Positions 1 to 5,550 of a stretch of 11,571 bases of DNA are shown here, one piece after another; within the stretch, counting starts at the first letter, position 1; each line of letters begins with the position of its first letter. The position numbers and the translations under genes are program-made. Source of the DNA: Actinomycetota bacterium (GTDB lineage Bacteria; Actinomycetota; Thermoleophilia; UBA2241); assembly GCA_003132645.1 (NCBI GenBank), contig PKYM01000321.1, forward strand, positions 3,244-14,814, read 5' to 3'. Under the pieces are notes generated by a model, which did no database searches, was not told the origin of the DNA, and saw nothing but the letters and a program-made list of their open reading frames with translations.

Positions 1-468
1 CACGGCATCAAGGTCACGAGCATCCAGCAGGCCGCGGCCACCCTGCGGCCGCTGGTCGGACCCTTCTCGCAGTTCCTCTTCGGGCTCGCCTTGCTGGTCG
101 CCGGCCTGTCGTCGTCGATCACGTCGTCGCTGGCCACGGCCAACGTCGTCACCGGCTATCTCGGCAAGCCCGAAGACCCCCACAGCCGTCTGTACCGTTT
201 CGGCATGGTGGTCATGGCCGCTCCGGCCGTGCTGCTCATCATGATCGGCCTGAACGCCTACCGGGCGCTGATCCTGAGCCAGGTCGTGCTCAGCCTGCAG
301 CTTCCCCTCACCATCATCCCGCTGCTCATCCTGACGCGGCGCAGGAGCGTGATGGGCGACCTGCGCTCGGGGAACCGCACCATGGTGTCGGGCTGGCTGC
401 TGGCGGCTATCATCATCGGGCTGAACGTGTTCCTGCTCTACCAGACCTTCTTTCCGAAAGGGCTCTGA
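1..468 (+). CDS. NRAMP-family divalent metal transporter, C-terminal part (5' end outside window)
   Basis: The open frame enters at base 1 and stops at 466-468, giving about 155 residues of a very hydrophobic membrane protein. The segment LVAGLSSSITSSLA matches the conserved stretch of NRAMP/MntH transporters usually read as A-A-G-Q-S-S-T-I-T-G-T-x-A-G-Q, with the two glutamines replaced here (Leu and Thr-Ala). It is followed by at least three hydrophobic segments (around 205-260, 265-335 and 385-450) and a short basic loop (LTRRRSVM), as in the last helices of the family. NRAMP proteins import Mn2+ or Fe2+ with protons across the cytoplasmic membrane. The universal stress gene starts one base after the stop, so the two are probably co-transcribed and perhaps translationally coupled. 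Substrate cannot be judged because the DPGN and MPH metal-site helices lie upstream of the window. Confidence 0.8.
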   Translation, partial: HGIKVTSIQQAAATLRPLVGPFSQFLFGLALLVAGLSSSITSSLATANVVTGYLGKPEDPHSRLYRFGMVVMAAPAVLLIMIGLNAYRALILSQVVLSLQLPLTIIPLLILTRRRSVMGDLRSGNRTMVSGWLLAAIIIGLNVFLLYQTFFPKGL

Positions 469-469
469 G

Positions 470-919
470 ATGGCTCTCTACCGGCGCATCCTGCTCCCCC
501 TCGACGGCTCGGCGGTCGACGACGCGGTCCTCGAGCACGTGCGCCAGCTCGCCATCTGCTTTCACTCCGAGGTCGTCCTGCTGCGCGTCGCCCACTTTCA
601 CACCCGCGACACGATGACCCACGAGGTCGAAGACGCCCGCGCGGTGCTCGACAGGGTAGCGCCGAGCATCGAAAACCAGGGCTTTCCCGTGCGCACCGTG
701 GTCGGCCGCGGCGGTGAGCCGGCCGACGACATCGTCGAGCAGGCCGAGGCGCTCGGCTGCGACCTCATCGCGATGGGCACCCACGGGCATGGCACGCTGA
801 AGCGCGTCGTGCTCGGCAGCGTGGCCGAGAAGGTGCGCCACGCCACCGACGTGCCGCTGTTGCTGGTCAAGGCGACCACCGTGCTCGACCGGCCGGCGGG
901 CGACGACGAGCAGGCATAG
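470..919 (+). CDS. Universal stress protein (UspA family), ATP-binding type
   Basis: A 149-residue single Usp domain, the usual family length. The N-terminus YRRILLPLDGS is the typical first strand with the conserved Asp, and the C-terminal half holds a complete ATP-binding signature G-2x-G-9x-G-S (Gly103, Gly106, Gly116, Ser117) in MGTHGHGTLKRVVLGSVAEK. This places it with the ATP-binding, not the UspA-like non-binding, subgroup. Such cytoplasmic proteins bind ATP and dimerise, and modulate stress survival; the exact partner is unknown. The ATG at 470 lies one base after the transporter stop codon, with a GAAAGGG purine run just upstream, so the start is well supported and the gene probably forms an operon with the metal transporter. 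The tail after residue 137 is a short acidic extension. Confidence 0.9.
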   Translation: MALYRRILLPLDGSAVDDAVLEHVRQLAICFHSEVVLLRVAHFHTRDTMTHEVEDARAVLDRVAPSIENQGFPVRTVVGRGGEPADDIVEQAEALGCDLIAMGTHGHGTLKRVVLGSVAEKVRHATDVPLLLVKATTVLDRPAGDDEQA

Positions 920-930
920 CTTCCCGCCAC

Positions 931-952
931 GCCGGCGAGGCCCGCCGCCGGC
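931..952 (+). terminator. Hairpin after the stress-protein gene
   Basis: A 7-bp perfect inverted repeat, GCCGGCG (931-937) with CGCCGGC (946-952) and an 8-nt loop, begins 11 nt after the stop codon. No T-run follows, so it is at best a weak or factor-assisted terminator, or an mRNA 3' end stabiliser. Position between two genes is the main support. Confidence 0.4.
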
Positions 953-958
953 ATCGGG

Positions 959-999
959 TAGAATGTCCTGGCGCGTCCCAGCGCCCGAGAGCGAAGGAG
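959..999 (+). promoter_or_regulatory. Candidate -10 and the ribosome site that sets the lepB start
   Basis: TAGAAT at 959-964 is a good -10 hexamer directly after the hairpin; no convincing -35 is visible 16-18 nt upstream. GAAGGAG at 993-999 is a strong ribosome site 5 nt before the ATG at 1005. An upstream in-frame ATG at 963 overlaps the -10 and has no ribosome site, so 1005 is preferred. Confidence 0.45.
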
Positions 1000-1004
1000 T
1001 CCCC

Positions 1005-1607
1005 ATGACCGAACCCGGCCCGCCGCGCGACCGTCGCCGCGGCAGGTCGCGGCATCGGCGCGGTCTGGTCGGCACGATCGTCGAGTACGCCGTCATCATC
1101 GCCGTGGCCGTGACCGTGGCCCTGGTGGTCGAGGCCTACGCGGTCAAGCCTTTCGTCATCCCGACGCCGTCGATGGCCAACACCGTGCGCGTCGGCGATC
1201 GCGTGCTGATCGATCGCCTGACCTATCGCTTCAGGGCGGTGCATCGCGGCGACGTCGTGGTCTTCACGGGTCACGGACCTATCCCCCTGCTGAAGCGGGT
1301 GATCGGCGTGCCCGGCGACAGGCTGTCGGTCGCCGGCGGGCGCCTCTACGTCAACGGCGCCCCCGCTCCCGACGGCTTCGTGCGCGTCGTGGGCGGGCAG
1401 CGCGAGCCGACGCTGCCAGGGCCCGACGCGATGGCTCCCTGGAGCCTTCAGCGGCCGTTCACGGTGCCCGCCGGCGCCTATTTCGTGATGGGCGACAACC
1501 GCACCGACAGCGACGACAGCCGCTACTGGGGCACCGTCGCTCGCGACCAGATCCTGGGTCACGCCTTCTTCATCTACTGGCCGCCGGGCCAGGCGGGGGG
1601 ACTGTAG
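1005..1607 (+). CDS. lepB: Signal peptidase I
   Basis: This 200-residue protein is a type I signal peptidase, which cleaves signal peptides from exported proteins on the outer face of the membrane. After a basic N-terminus there is one membrane helix (about residues 24-43). The family boxes follow in order: box B with the catalytic Ser56 in IPTPSMANT, box C GDVVVF, box D with the general-base Lys97 in LLKRVIGVPGDRL, and box E GDNRTDSDDSRYWG (about 163-176). Both catalytic residues are present. Length and the single N-terminal anchor match Gram-positive/actinobacterial enzymes rather than the longer two-helix Proteobacterial form. The HAD gene begins 3 nt after the stop, so the two are likely co-transcribed. 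The start was chosen from the GAAGGAG ribosome site. Confidence 0.95.
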   Translation: MTEPGPPRDRRRGRSRHRRGLVGTIVEYAVIIAVAVTVALVVEAYAVKPFVIPTPSMANTVRVGDRVLIDRLTYRFRAVHRGDVVVFTGHGPIPLLKRVIGVPGDRLSVAGGRLYVNGAPAPDGFVRVVGGQREPTLPGPDAMAPWSLQRPFTVPAGAYFVMGDNRTDSDDSRYWGTVARDQILGHAFFIYWPPGQAGGL

Positions 1608-1610
1608 CCG

Positions 1611-2297
1611 GTGCACCGTCTCGTCTTATTCGACATCGACTGCACGCTGATCGATGCCCACGGCGCCGGCGGGCGCGCCATCTTCCGGGCGATCGCCGAC
1701 ACCTACGGCGTGCGCGGCGAGCTCGACGGCTACAGCTTTCACGGGCGCACCGATCCGGCCATCATCGTCGAGCTGGCGACCCGCTGGGGCACGCCCGAGG
1801 CGGTCGCTCGCGACCGCCTGGCGACCTGCCTGGCGCGCTACGTCGAGGTGCTGCGCGACGAGATCACGCCCGACGAGGTCGAGCTGCTGCCGGGCGTCGG
1901 CGAGCTGGTCACGGCCCTGGCCTGCGACCGCCGCGTCGTGCTCGGCGTGCTGACCGGCAACATCGACGACGGCCTCGCGCTGAAGCTGGCGCCGACCGGG
2001 CTCCTGCCGCACTTCAAGGTCCACGCCAGCGGATCGGATTCGGCCCTGCGGCCCGAGCTGCCCGCGATCGCCGTGGAGCGCGCCCAGCGGCTCACCGGCT
2101 ACGGCTATTCCGGCAAGGAGGTCGTCGTCATCGGCGACACGCCGGCCGACATCCTCTGTGGCGCCGGCCTGGCGGTGCGCGCCATCGCCGTCGCCACCGG
2201 GCGCCACACTCTGGCCGAGCTCGCCCCCTACGGGCCCGACTACCTCTTCGCGGATCTCGGCGACTGGCGGGCGGTCGTCGAAGCCATCCTGGCCTGA
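1611..2297 (+). CDS. HAD-superfamily hydrolase, phosphoglycolate phosphatase-like
   Basis: A 228-residue cytoplasmic HAD phosphatase beginning at GTG, 3 nt after lepB. Motif I is DIDCT (Asp8 nucleophile, Asp10 acid/base, Thr12), motif II is Thr115 in VLGVLTGN, and motif IV is GDTPAD (Asp176, Asp180), so the Mg2+-dependent aspartyl-phosphate chemistry should work. A helical cap of about 70 residues follows motif I, as in subfamily I phosphatases such as phosphoglycolate phosphatase. The usual motif III lysine is replaced by Arg147 in ALRPELPAIA; related HAD proteins of this type can carry Arg at this place, so it need not be inactivating. The substrate cannot be read from the sequence. It converges with the leftward HhH gene. 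Confidence 0.88.
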   Translation: MHRLVLFDIDCTLIDAHGAGGRAIFRAIADTYGVRGELDGYSFHGRTDPAIIVELATRWGTPEAVARDRLATCLARYVEVLRDEITPDEVELLPGVGELVTALACDRRVVLGVLTGNIDDGLALKLAPTGLLPHFKVHASGSDSALRPELPAIAVERAQRLTGYGYSGKEVVVIGDTPADILCGAGLAVRAIAVATGRHTLAELAPYGPDYLFADLGDWRAVVEAILA

Positions 2298-2306
2298 GAG
2301 CGGCCG

Positions 2307-2326
2307 GCGGCCGGCAAGCGCCGCCT
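2307..2326. terminator. Hairpin between convergent genes
   Basis: GGCGGC (2307-2312) pairs with GCCGCC (2321-2326) across an 8-nt loop, 9 nt after the HAD stop and between two converging genes. It has no T-run on either strand, so its role as a bidirectional terminator is only suggested by position. Confidence 0.3.
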
Positions 2327-2372
2327 CCCGCGACAGCCGCGGAGGCCTTCCTGCCGTCCCTTCAGGCGGTTG

Positions 2373-2921
2373 TCAGGCGTAGTAGCCGACGAGCTGCACC
2401 GTCCAGGCGCCCTTGGGGTCGAGCGTTCTGAGCTCGGCGGCAAGCTCGTTCAGGCGGGCCAGGCAGCGTTCGTAGTCGGCGGGCTCGAAGCTGCTGCGCT
2501 GTTCTTCGAAGAGCGAGAGCCAGACACGCGAGTCGACCGGCGCATATCTCTTGGGGTAGCACAATGCCAGGATGGCTGAGGCCACCCCCATGCCAACCCC
2601 GGGAAGCAGGCGCAGGATTGTCACGCGCGCAGCGAGCTCGAACCCGGCGTCCTTGTCTTTGCAGGCGAAGGCCATCTGGGTCGTGCGCTTGATGCGCTTC
2701 TCCGAGTTCGACTCCAGCAGCCGGGCGGCGCGGCTGTACTGGTCGCCCAGCTTCCAGCGGCAGATGCTGAGGAACTCATCGCGCGAAAGGCAGAGCGGGA
2801 CGCGCTTGTCGCGGGCGCGCGCCAGGCGCGCCTTGAGACTCTCGACCTCGGCAAGGCCGGGATCGTCTGCGTGTCGCGTGGCGATGCGTCGATCCTTGAG
2901 GTCGGCGGCGGTGATCATCAT
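2373..2921 (-). CDS. Helix-hairpin-helix DNA glycosylase-like protein without lyase lysine
   Basis: This 182-residue protein has no named function but contains the core of the HhH-GPD DNA glycosylase fold. Residues 103-118 (LRLLPGVGMGVASAIL) form a helix-hairpin-helix with the LPGVG turn, and 12 residues on lies PVDSRVW, whose Asp130 aligns with the catalytic aspartate of endonuclease III/MutY (the VDTHV-type motif). The position of the Schiff-base lysine of endonuclease III (LPGVGRKTA) is Gly here, so any activity would be glycosylase-only. No Fe-S cysteine cluster is seen. An N-terminal SICRWK segment recalls a widespread family of uncharacterised HhH proteins. The tandem ATG start is set by GGGAGG 5-8 nt upstream. 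It lies 44 nt after the DUF2007 gene, in the same operon. Confidence 0.7.
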   Translation of the reverse strand: MMITAADLKDRRIATRHADDPGLAEVESLKARLARARDKRVPLCLSRDEFLSICRWKLGDQYSRAARLLESNSEKRIKRTTQMAFACKDKDAGFELAARVTILRLLPGVGMGVASAILALCYPKRYAPVDSRVWLSLFEEQRSSFEPADYERCLARLNELAAELRTLDPKGAWTVQLVGYYA

Positions 2922-2965
2922 AGGGCCTCCCGGCTCGTTCCTGTGGGCGGTGGCTGGCTTTCGTG

Positions 2966-3208
2966 CTATCGGTGGGTCTGTTCCTGCAGATCCTTGAGAA
3001 GGGCCAGCGCGTCTTCGGCGTCCTCGCGACTGACCTGTATGCGCCCGAAGTAGCAGAGCCGTTCGGCTCTCTCTCCCAATGTGATGAACGGGATGTCGGC
3101 CGATTGCAGGATCGACTTGGCGATTGCGACGAGGCCCGGGTCCAGCGAGGCGAGCACCGTCACGAGCTCGAGCGGGGGAAGGGCCGCAAACGACTTGTCC
3201 CCGCCCAT
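2966..3208 (-). CDS. DUF2007-family small protein
   Basis: An 80-residue protein whose main part, from LELVTVLASLDPGLVAIAKSI onwards, matches the pattern of the DUF2007 (putative signal-transducing) family: an opening strand, two-residue DPxxVAIAKSILQSADIPF helix-and-turn, a middle strand and the closing V-x-x-E-D-A-E-D-A-L-x-L-L-K-D-L helix. The ferredoxin-like fold is about 70 residues, so the open frame extending upstream to 3475 is not part of it. The ATG at 3208 has no ribosome site of its own. It overlaps by one base the stop codon of a 31-codon upstream ORF (TGATG), so translational coupling is likely. DUF2007 function is unknown; the family is often proposed to sense or signal. The HhH gene follows 44 nt downstream. 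Confidence 0.7.
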   Translation of the reverse strand: MGGDKSFAALPPLELVTVLASLDPGLVAIAKSILQSADIPFITLGERAERLCYFGRIQVSREDAEDALALLKDLQEQTHR

Positions 3209-3303
3209 CACGTGGCCGGCGAAGCCAGGGAGGCGGGCATCGGCGCGCAGGCGTCCAGGCAGAGAACCTGCCCCCTGTCGCGGCTCACCGTTTTGAAGCG
3301 CAT
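3208..3303 (-). CDS. 31-codon leader ORF coupled to the DUF2007 gene
   Basis: A short ORF, starting MRFKTVSRDRGQ and ending SPAT, runs from ATG 3303 to a TGA at 3210-3208 whose last base is the A of the next gene's ATG. It has a good ribosome site (GGGAG, 6 nt before the ATG), while the DUF2007 start has none. About 27 of 30 third codon positions are G or C, as expected of a real gene here. The promoter with a two-repeat array and TATGCT lies just upstream, giving a 5' leader of about 20 nt. No family is recognised. It may be a real microprotein, or a leader that passes ribosomes to DUF2007. An alternative is a former N-terminus cut off by a frameshift. Confidence 0.5.
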   Translation of the reverse strand: MRFKTVSRDRGQVLCLDACAPMPASLASPAT

Positions 3304-3328
3304 GGCCTTCTCCCGTGTCTGCGGGGCT

Positions 3329-3360
3329 AGCATAACCCCACTTCGTGAGCGTCACGTGAG
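3329..3360 (-). promoter_or_regulatory. Array promoter A: two 11-bp repeats plus -10, drives DUF2007/HhH operon
   Basis: Read leftwards: CTCAC (3360-3356), 6 nt, CTCAC (3349-3345), 10 nt, then TATGCT (3334-3329). The half-sites are exactly 11 bp apart and occupy the place of a -35 element, as in PhoB-activated promoters. The predicted start of transcription is near 3322, about 20 nt before the leader ORF ATG. Confidence 0.6.
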
Positions 3361-3411
3361 GCCCGTCGTTTGCAGGCCGACCCCCTTGCCCTGTCGCCAG
3401 GCCGCGCCCTC

Positions 3412-3444
3412 CTGACGAGCTCCTAACACTCAGGTGACACACTG
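3412..3444 (+). promoter_or_regulatory. Orphan array E: three 11-bp repeats
   Basis: CTGAC (3412), CTAAC (3423) and GTGAC (3434) follow each other at exact 11-bp steps on the plus strand. The first 18 bases agree at 14 positions with the array before the response regulator. No hexamer fits well at the usual distance (CACACT at 3438 would overlap the third repeat; CATACT at 3453 is 4 nt too far). Downstream on this strand is only a 14-codon ORF (GTG 3518, with AAAGGAG), so the target is unclear. Confidence 0.4.
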
Positions 3445-3492
3445 CCGCAGCGCATACTCGACTGAGGGCGCCCAAGGATCTTCACCGGCCTG

Positions 3493-3603
3493 TCAGGCGC
3501 GTCGAAAGGAGCGAGAAGTGTTCTTGGCTGGGTCGGGGTCGAGAGGGCCGAAGGTGTCGTAGACCAGCGCCGGTCTGCCGGCCCAGACCGTGGCGTCGAG
3601 CCC
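3493..3603 (-). pseudogene. Possible gene remnant: C-terminal coding-like tail without start
   Basis: In one leftward frame, 36 codons ending RSFRRA-stop read as sensible protein (for example VWAGRPALVYDTFGPLDPDP) with mostly G/C third positions. There is no in-frame start with a ribosome site, and upstream the frame runs into the end of the 3631-4050 gene as low-complexity sequence. It may be the end of a decayed gene, or chance. No family is recognised. The rest of the gene-free stretch 3304-3630 holds array promoter A, orphan array E and a 7-bp hairpin. Confidence 0.2.
3571..3590. repeat. Short inverted repeat, 7-bp stem
   Basis: CGGTCTG (3571-3577) and CAGACCG (3584-3590) form a perfect stem over a 6-nt GC loop. 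It lies 41 nt after the stop of the leftward unknown gene (3631). It could end that transcript, though there is no T-run. Confidence 0.3.
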
Positions 3604-3630
3604 ACCCCCCTGGCCGAGGCGTCGCTGCGG

Positions 3631-4050
3631 CTAGTGTGGTCGGAGGCGTCCCCTCATGGCCGCCACCCGCACCTGCTCGTAGGTGCGCGCCGCGAGATAG
3701 CCCGCGTACTCCTGGTCGGCAGAGTCGAACGCCTCGTCCAGGGCGCCGAGAGCATCTGGCGGCAGGCCCTCGTTCTCGGCTAGCGAAAGGACCTCGACCT
3801 GGCTGCCCTGCAGGTCGACGACCGCGTCGATCAAGGCTCCGAATGCGTCGTCGATCCTCCTGGCGGATGCGCGCTTCAGCTTGCCGTTGCGGCGCAGGGA
3901 CTCGGTCAGCACGACGTCATGGTAGGTGGACTCGGCCTCGCGGACCGTCTCGACCCTGGCGGCGTAGCGCCGCAGCAGGCGGCGAAGTGGCCGCGAGAGT
4001 TCCCGGGAGCTCGTGGAAACCGCGATCAAGTGTGATTCGTCTACGGCCAT
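3631..4050 (-). CDS. Hypothetical helical protein (139 aa)
   Basis: I do not recognise this gene. From ATG 4050 it encodes 139 residues, starting MAVDESHLIAVSTSS. The start is chosen because GGGAGG lies just upstream; an open frame continues 15 codons further without a ribosome site. The protein is predicted to be almost wholly helical: a strongly basic stretch (residues about 22-35, SRPLRRLLRRYAAR), a charged central part, and an acidic C-terminal half (LDEAFDSADQEYAGYLAARTY) ending in a basic RGRLRPH tail. No signal peptide or membrane helix is seen, so it is probably cytoplasmic. It follows the 61-residue gene by 64 nt and is probably driven by array promoter B. The alternating charge is consistent with a small oligomer or a regulatory partner, but this is a guess. 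Confidence 0.6.
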   Translation of the reverse strand: MAVDESHLIAVSTSSRELSRPLRRLLRRYAARVETVREAESTYHDVVLTESLRRNGKLKRASARRIDDAFGALIDAVVDLQGSQVEVLSLAENEGLPPDALGALDEAFDSADQEYAGYLAARTYEQVRVAAMRGRLRPH

Positions 4051-4114
4051 GGGCCCTCCCGTCGGTGGGTCGGGCGCCTCGACGGACCGGCGCACCGCCT
4101 GTGCCCGACACGCG

Positions 4115-4300
4115 TCACGCCGGTCGGTCTTCTCGACCCACTTCGTCGTCGCCGGTTCGTTCGGCCTGCGCCTGCATATGGGGCGGCTCCGCTTGTGACC
4201 GGTCGCGCCCTTCGTGGGACGGCACCCCTCGCTCTTCGAGCTCTACGCGCACGTAGGCTCCGAGCAACCGATGCCGTCGACGCATGCGGCGGGTGATCAC
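4115..4300 (-). CDS. Hypothetical small charged protein (61 aa)
   Basis: A 61-codon gene that starts at GTG 4300, with GGAGG exactly 5 nt upstream, which is what supports it as real. The N-terminus is very basic (ITRRMRRRHRLLG), followed by AYVRVELEERGVPSHEGRD and a polar, acidic C-terminus rich in Glu, Asp and Gln. No family, membrane helix or motif is recognised. It lies 64 nt before the 3631-4050 gene in the same direction and about 40 nt after the -10 of array promoter B, so the two probably form one transcript. The open frame extends upstream to 4447 but would run through the promoter array, so the longer form is unlikely. A different leftward frame is also open here but has no ribosome site. 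Confidence 0.45.
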   Translation of the reverse strand: MITRRMRRRHRLLGAYVRVELEERGVPSHEGRDRSQAEPPHMQAQAERTGDDEVGREDRPA

Positions 4301-4338
4301 GACAACCTCCGCTGATCCTCTTGCAAGCCTCCATACCA

Positions 4339-4392
4339 AGTCTGCGAACCCGTGGTTAGATTCTCGTGAGCCGGGCGTGAGGATGGTGTCAG
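4339..4392 (-). promoter_or_regulatory. Array promoter B: four 11-bp repeats, leftward
   Basis: Read leftwards: CTGAC (4392), CTCAC (4381), CTCAC (4370), CTAAC (4359), each exactly 11 bp apart, then 10 nt and CAGACT (4344-4339) as a weak -10. This is the longest and cleanest leftward array in the window. The predicted start of transcription is near 4332, about 30 nt before the GTG of the 61-residue gene. Confidence 0.6.
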
Positions 4393-4406
4393 GCAAGACT
4401 TGACGC

Positions 4407-4460
4407 CTCACCCCAATCTCTCCGGCTTCACATGCGCTTCTCACCATGGTGGCCCACCAT
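4407..4460 (+). promoter_or_regulatory. Array promoter S: four 11-bp repeats before the intact STAS gene
   Basis: CTCAC (4407), CTCTC (4418), CACAT (4429) and CTCAC (4440) follow at 11-bp steps. Ten nt after the last comes CACCAT (4455-4460), a poor -10. Over the four repeats, 27 of 44 bases agree, without gaps, with the array before the second STAS gene. It is back to back with array B, 14 bp apart. Confidence 0.45.
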
Positions 4461-4462
4461 GG
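4444..4462. promoter_or_regulatory. Perfect 19-bp palindrome at the STAS promoter
   Basis: CCATGGTGG (4444-4452), one central C, and CCACCATGG (4454-4462) form 9-bp perfect arms. It starts inside the last half-site and covers the -10 position of array promoter S. It may be a repressor operator or a hairpin at the start of the mRNA. Confidence 0.45.
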
Positions 4463-4528
4463 CTTCAGAGACCGGCGCGAATCCGACCTCGGTGGCGCGG
4501 TCCGACCCTATGGAAAGCGGGTGGTCCG

Positions 4529-4945
4529 ATGGCAGCCGACCCGTCCAGCCTCGGCATCGAAGGGGAGAAGCTACCCGAGGTCGCGTGGTTGCGACAGCCG
4601 GCGCTTCCCTTTGGTGTGCACCTGGTGCGCGCGACGCAACTTGTCGCGGTCGTCGTCTTGCGGGGCGAGGTCGATATCCACTCCGCGTCCCGGTTTCGCG
4701 ACGTTGTCGCGGCCGGCATCGAGGGGGGCGTCCGGGGGGTCGTCGTCGATTTGAGCGCGGTCTCGTTCATCGACGGCGCCGGATTGGGTGTGATCGTCCT
4801 GACAGCGCGGCGGCTGGGCCCCGGCGCCGTCGCTCTCGTTCTGCCTCACCGCGGCCTGGTTCGCGTCTTTCGCATCTGCGGTCTCGACCGCCTGCTCGCC
4901 ATCTGTGAAACGCGTGAAGAGGCCCTGCGCGGGCTGCTCGAGTAG
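4529..4945 (+). CDS. STAS-domain protein (anti-sigma-antagonist-like) lacking the phosphosite
   Basis: A 138-residue cytoplasmic protein: an N-terminal extension of about 26 residues, then a full STAS domain (about 37-138) with the strand VAVVVLRGEVDI, the strand GVVVDLSAVSFID, and the closing helices RVFRICGLDRLLAICETREEALR. STAS proteins of this class bind anti-sigma kinases, and are switched off by phosphorylation in the motif D-S-[ST]-G. Here the motif reads Asp82-Gly83-Ala84-Gly85, so there is no Ser or Thr to phosphorylate. It could be always active, or work in another complex such as a stressosome or transporter. The start ATG 4529 is preceded by a GGAAAGCGGG purine run; longer frames upstream cross the promoter. 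It ends 12 bp from the convergent acetyltransferase. A second, frameshifted copy lies at 6595-7022. Confidence 0.8.
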   Translation: MAADPSSLGIEGEKLPEVAWLRQPALPFGVHLVRATQLVAVVVLRGEVDIHSASRFRDVVAAGIEGGVRGVVVDLSAVSFIDGAGLGVIVLTARRLGPGAVALVLPHRGLVRVFRICGLDRLLAICETREEALRGLLE

Positions 4946-4957
4946 GGTCGAACGTGG

Positions 4958-5512
4958 CTACAGGGCTGCCCTGAAGGCCTCCCACGGTGTGAAGCGCTCC
5001 ACCGTCATGGCCGGCCCCAGATGCTTGACGAACCGGACCCGGTGCTCTCCCGGACCGGCGAAGTCGCGCCACACACTAACGCCGTCGATGACGTCGTCGC
5101 CTGGGTCGATGTTGAAGCGCTGAGCGGTGTGAAAGGCGATCGAGAGCCGGTTTTGCGGGGACGTGTGGCTGCGAACAGTGTCGCAGCCCAGCAGTCCGGC
5201 CGCCGTGCAGAAACGCTCGTAGAGGCGCCGGCCAAGACCGAGCCGACGGTAGTCAGCGTGGACTCCGACGAAGTGCACGTAGGCTTCGTTTGGCATCGTT
5301 TGGGAGACGAAGCCGAGAAGGAAGCCAAGCAACTCGTCGCTGCACTCGACGACGAAGCTGGTAGGCTGAAAATGGATGAAGAAGACGTGCGAGAGGCGGC
5401 CGCTCATCGCGCGGCCGCCCCACCACTGGTCGATCACCGCCGCGACCCGGGTCTGGTCGCCGGGCTCGATGTTGCGCCATCGCACTGCGTGGTCTGGGGT
5501 CTCGTTTCCCAT
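4958..5512 (-). CDS. GNAT-family N-acetyltransferase
   Basis: A 184-residue protein with the GNAT fold, which transfers an acetyl group from acetyl-CoA to an amine. The central motif A is clear: YVHFVGVHADYRRLGLGRRL (about residues 78-97), with the R-R-x-G-x-G pyrophosphate-binding loop that holds CoA. The preceding strands (SFVVECSDELLGFLLGFVS) and the following helix with an Asn-Arg-Ser pattern (SPQNRLSIAFHTAQRFNI) fit motif B. The acceptor cannot be told: it may be a protein N-terminus, a small molecule or an antibiotic-like amine. The ATG at 5512 has GGGAGG 8 nt upstream, and array promoter G lies 40 nt before it. It converges on the STAS gene with 12 bp between stop codons. Confidence 0.87.
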   Translation of the reverse strand: MGNETPDHAVRWRNIEPGDQTRVAAVIDQWWGGRAMSGRLSHVFFIHFQPTSFVVECSDELLGFLLGFVSQTMPNEAYVHFVGVHADYRRLGLGRRLYERFCTAAGLLGCDTVRSHTSPQNRLSIAFHTAQRFNIDPGDDVIDGVSVWRDFAGPGEHRVRFVKHLGPAMTVERFTPWEAFRAAL

Positions 5513-5550
5513 GTCGGCTGCCTCCCTTGGCTCGCAGAACCGTCAGCCGC

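Noticed and set aside
413..1099. Long leftward open frames opposite the stress protein, signal peptidase and HAD genes (also 867-1616 and 1626-2207)
   Set aside because: They are Arg/Ala/Gly-rich shadows of well-recognised rightward genes, with no motifs or ribosome sites.
3453..3458. CATACT as the -10 of orphan array E
   Set aside because: It is 14 rather than 10 nt after the last half-site, which breaks the rule kept by the other seven sites.
3209..3475. N-terminal extension of DUF2007 to 3475
   Set aside because: It would run through promoter A and its -10, has low-complexity sequence unlike the family, and DUF2007 proteins are about 70-80 residues long.
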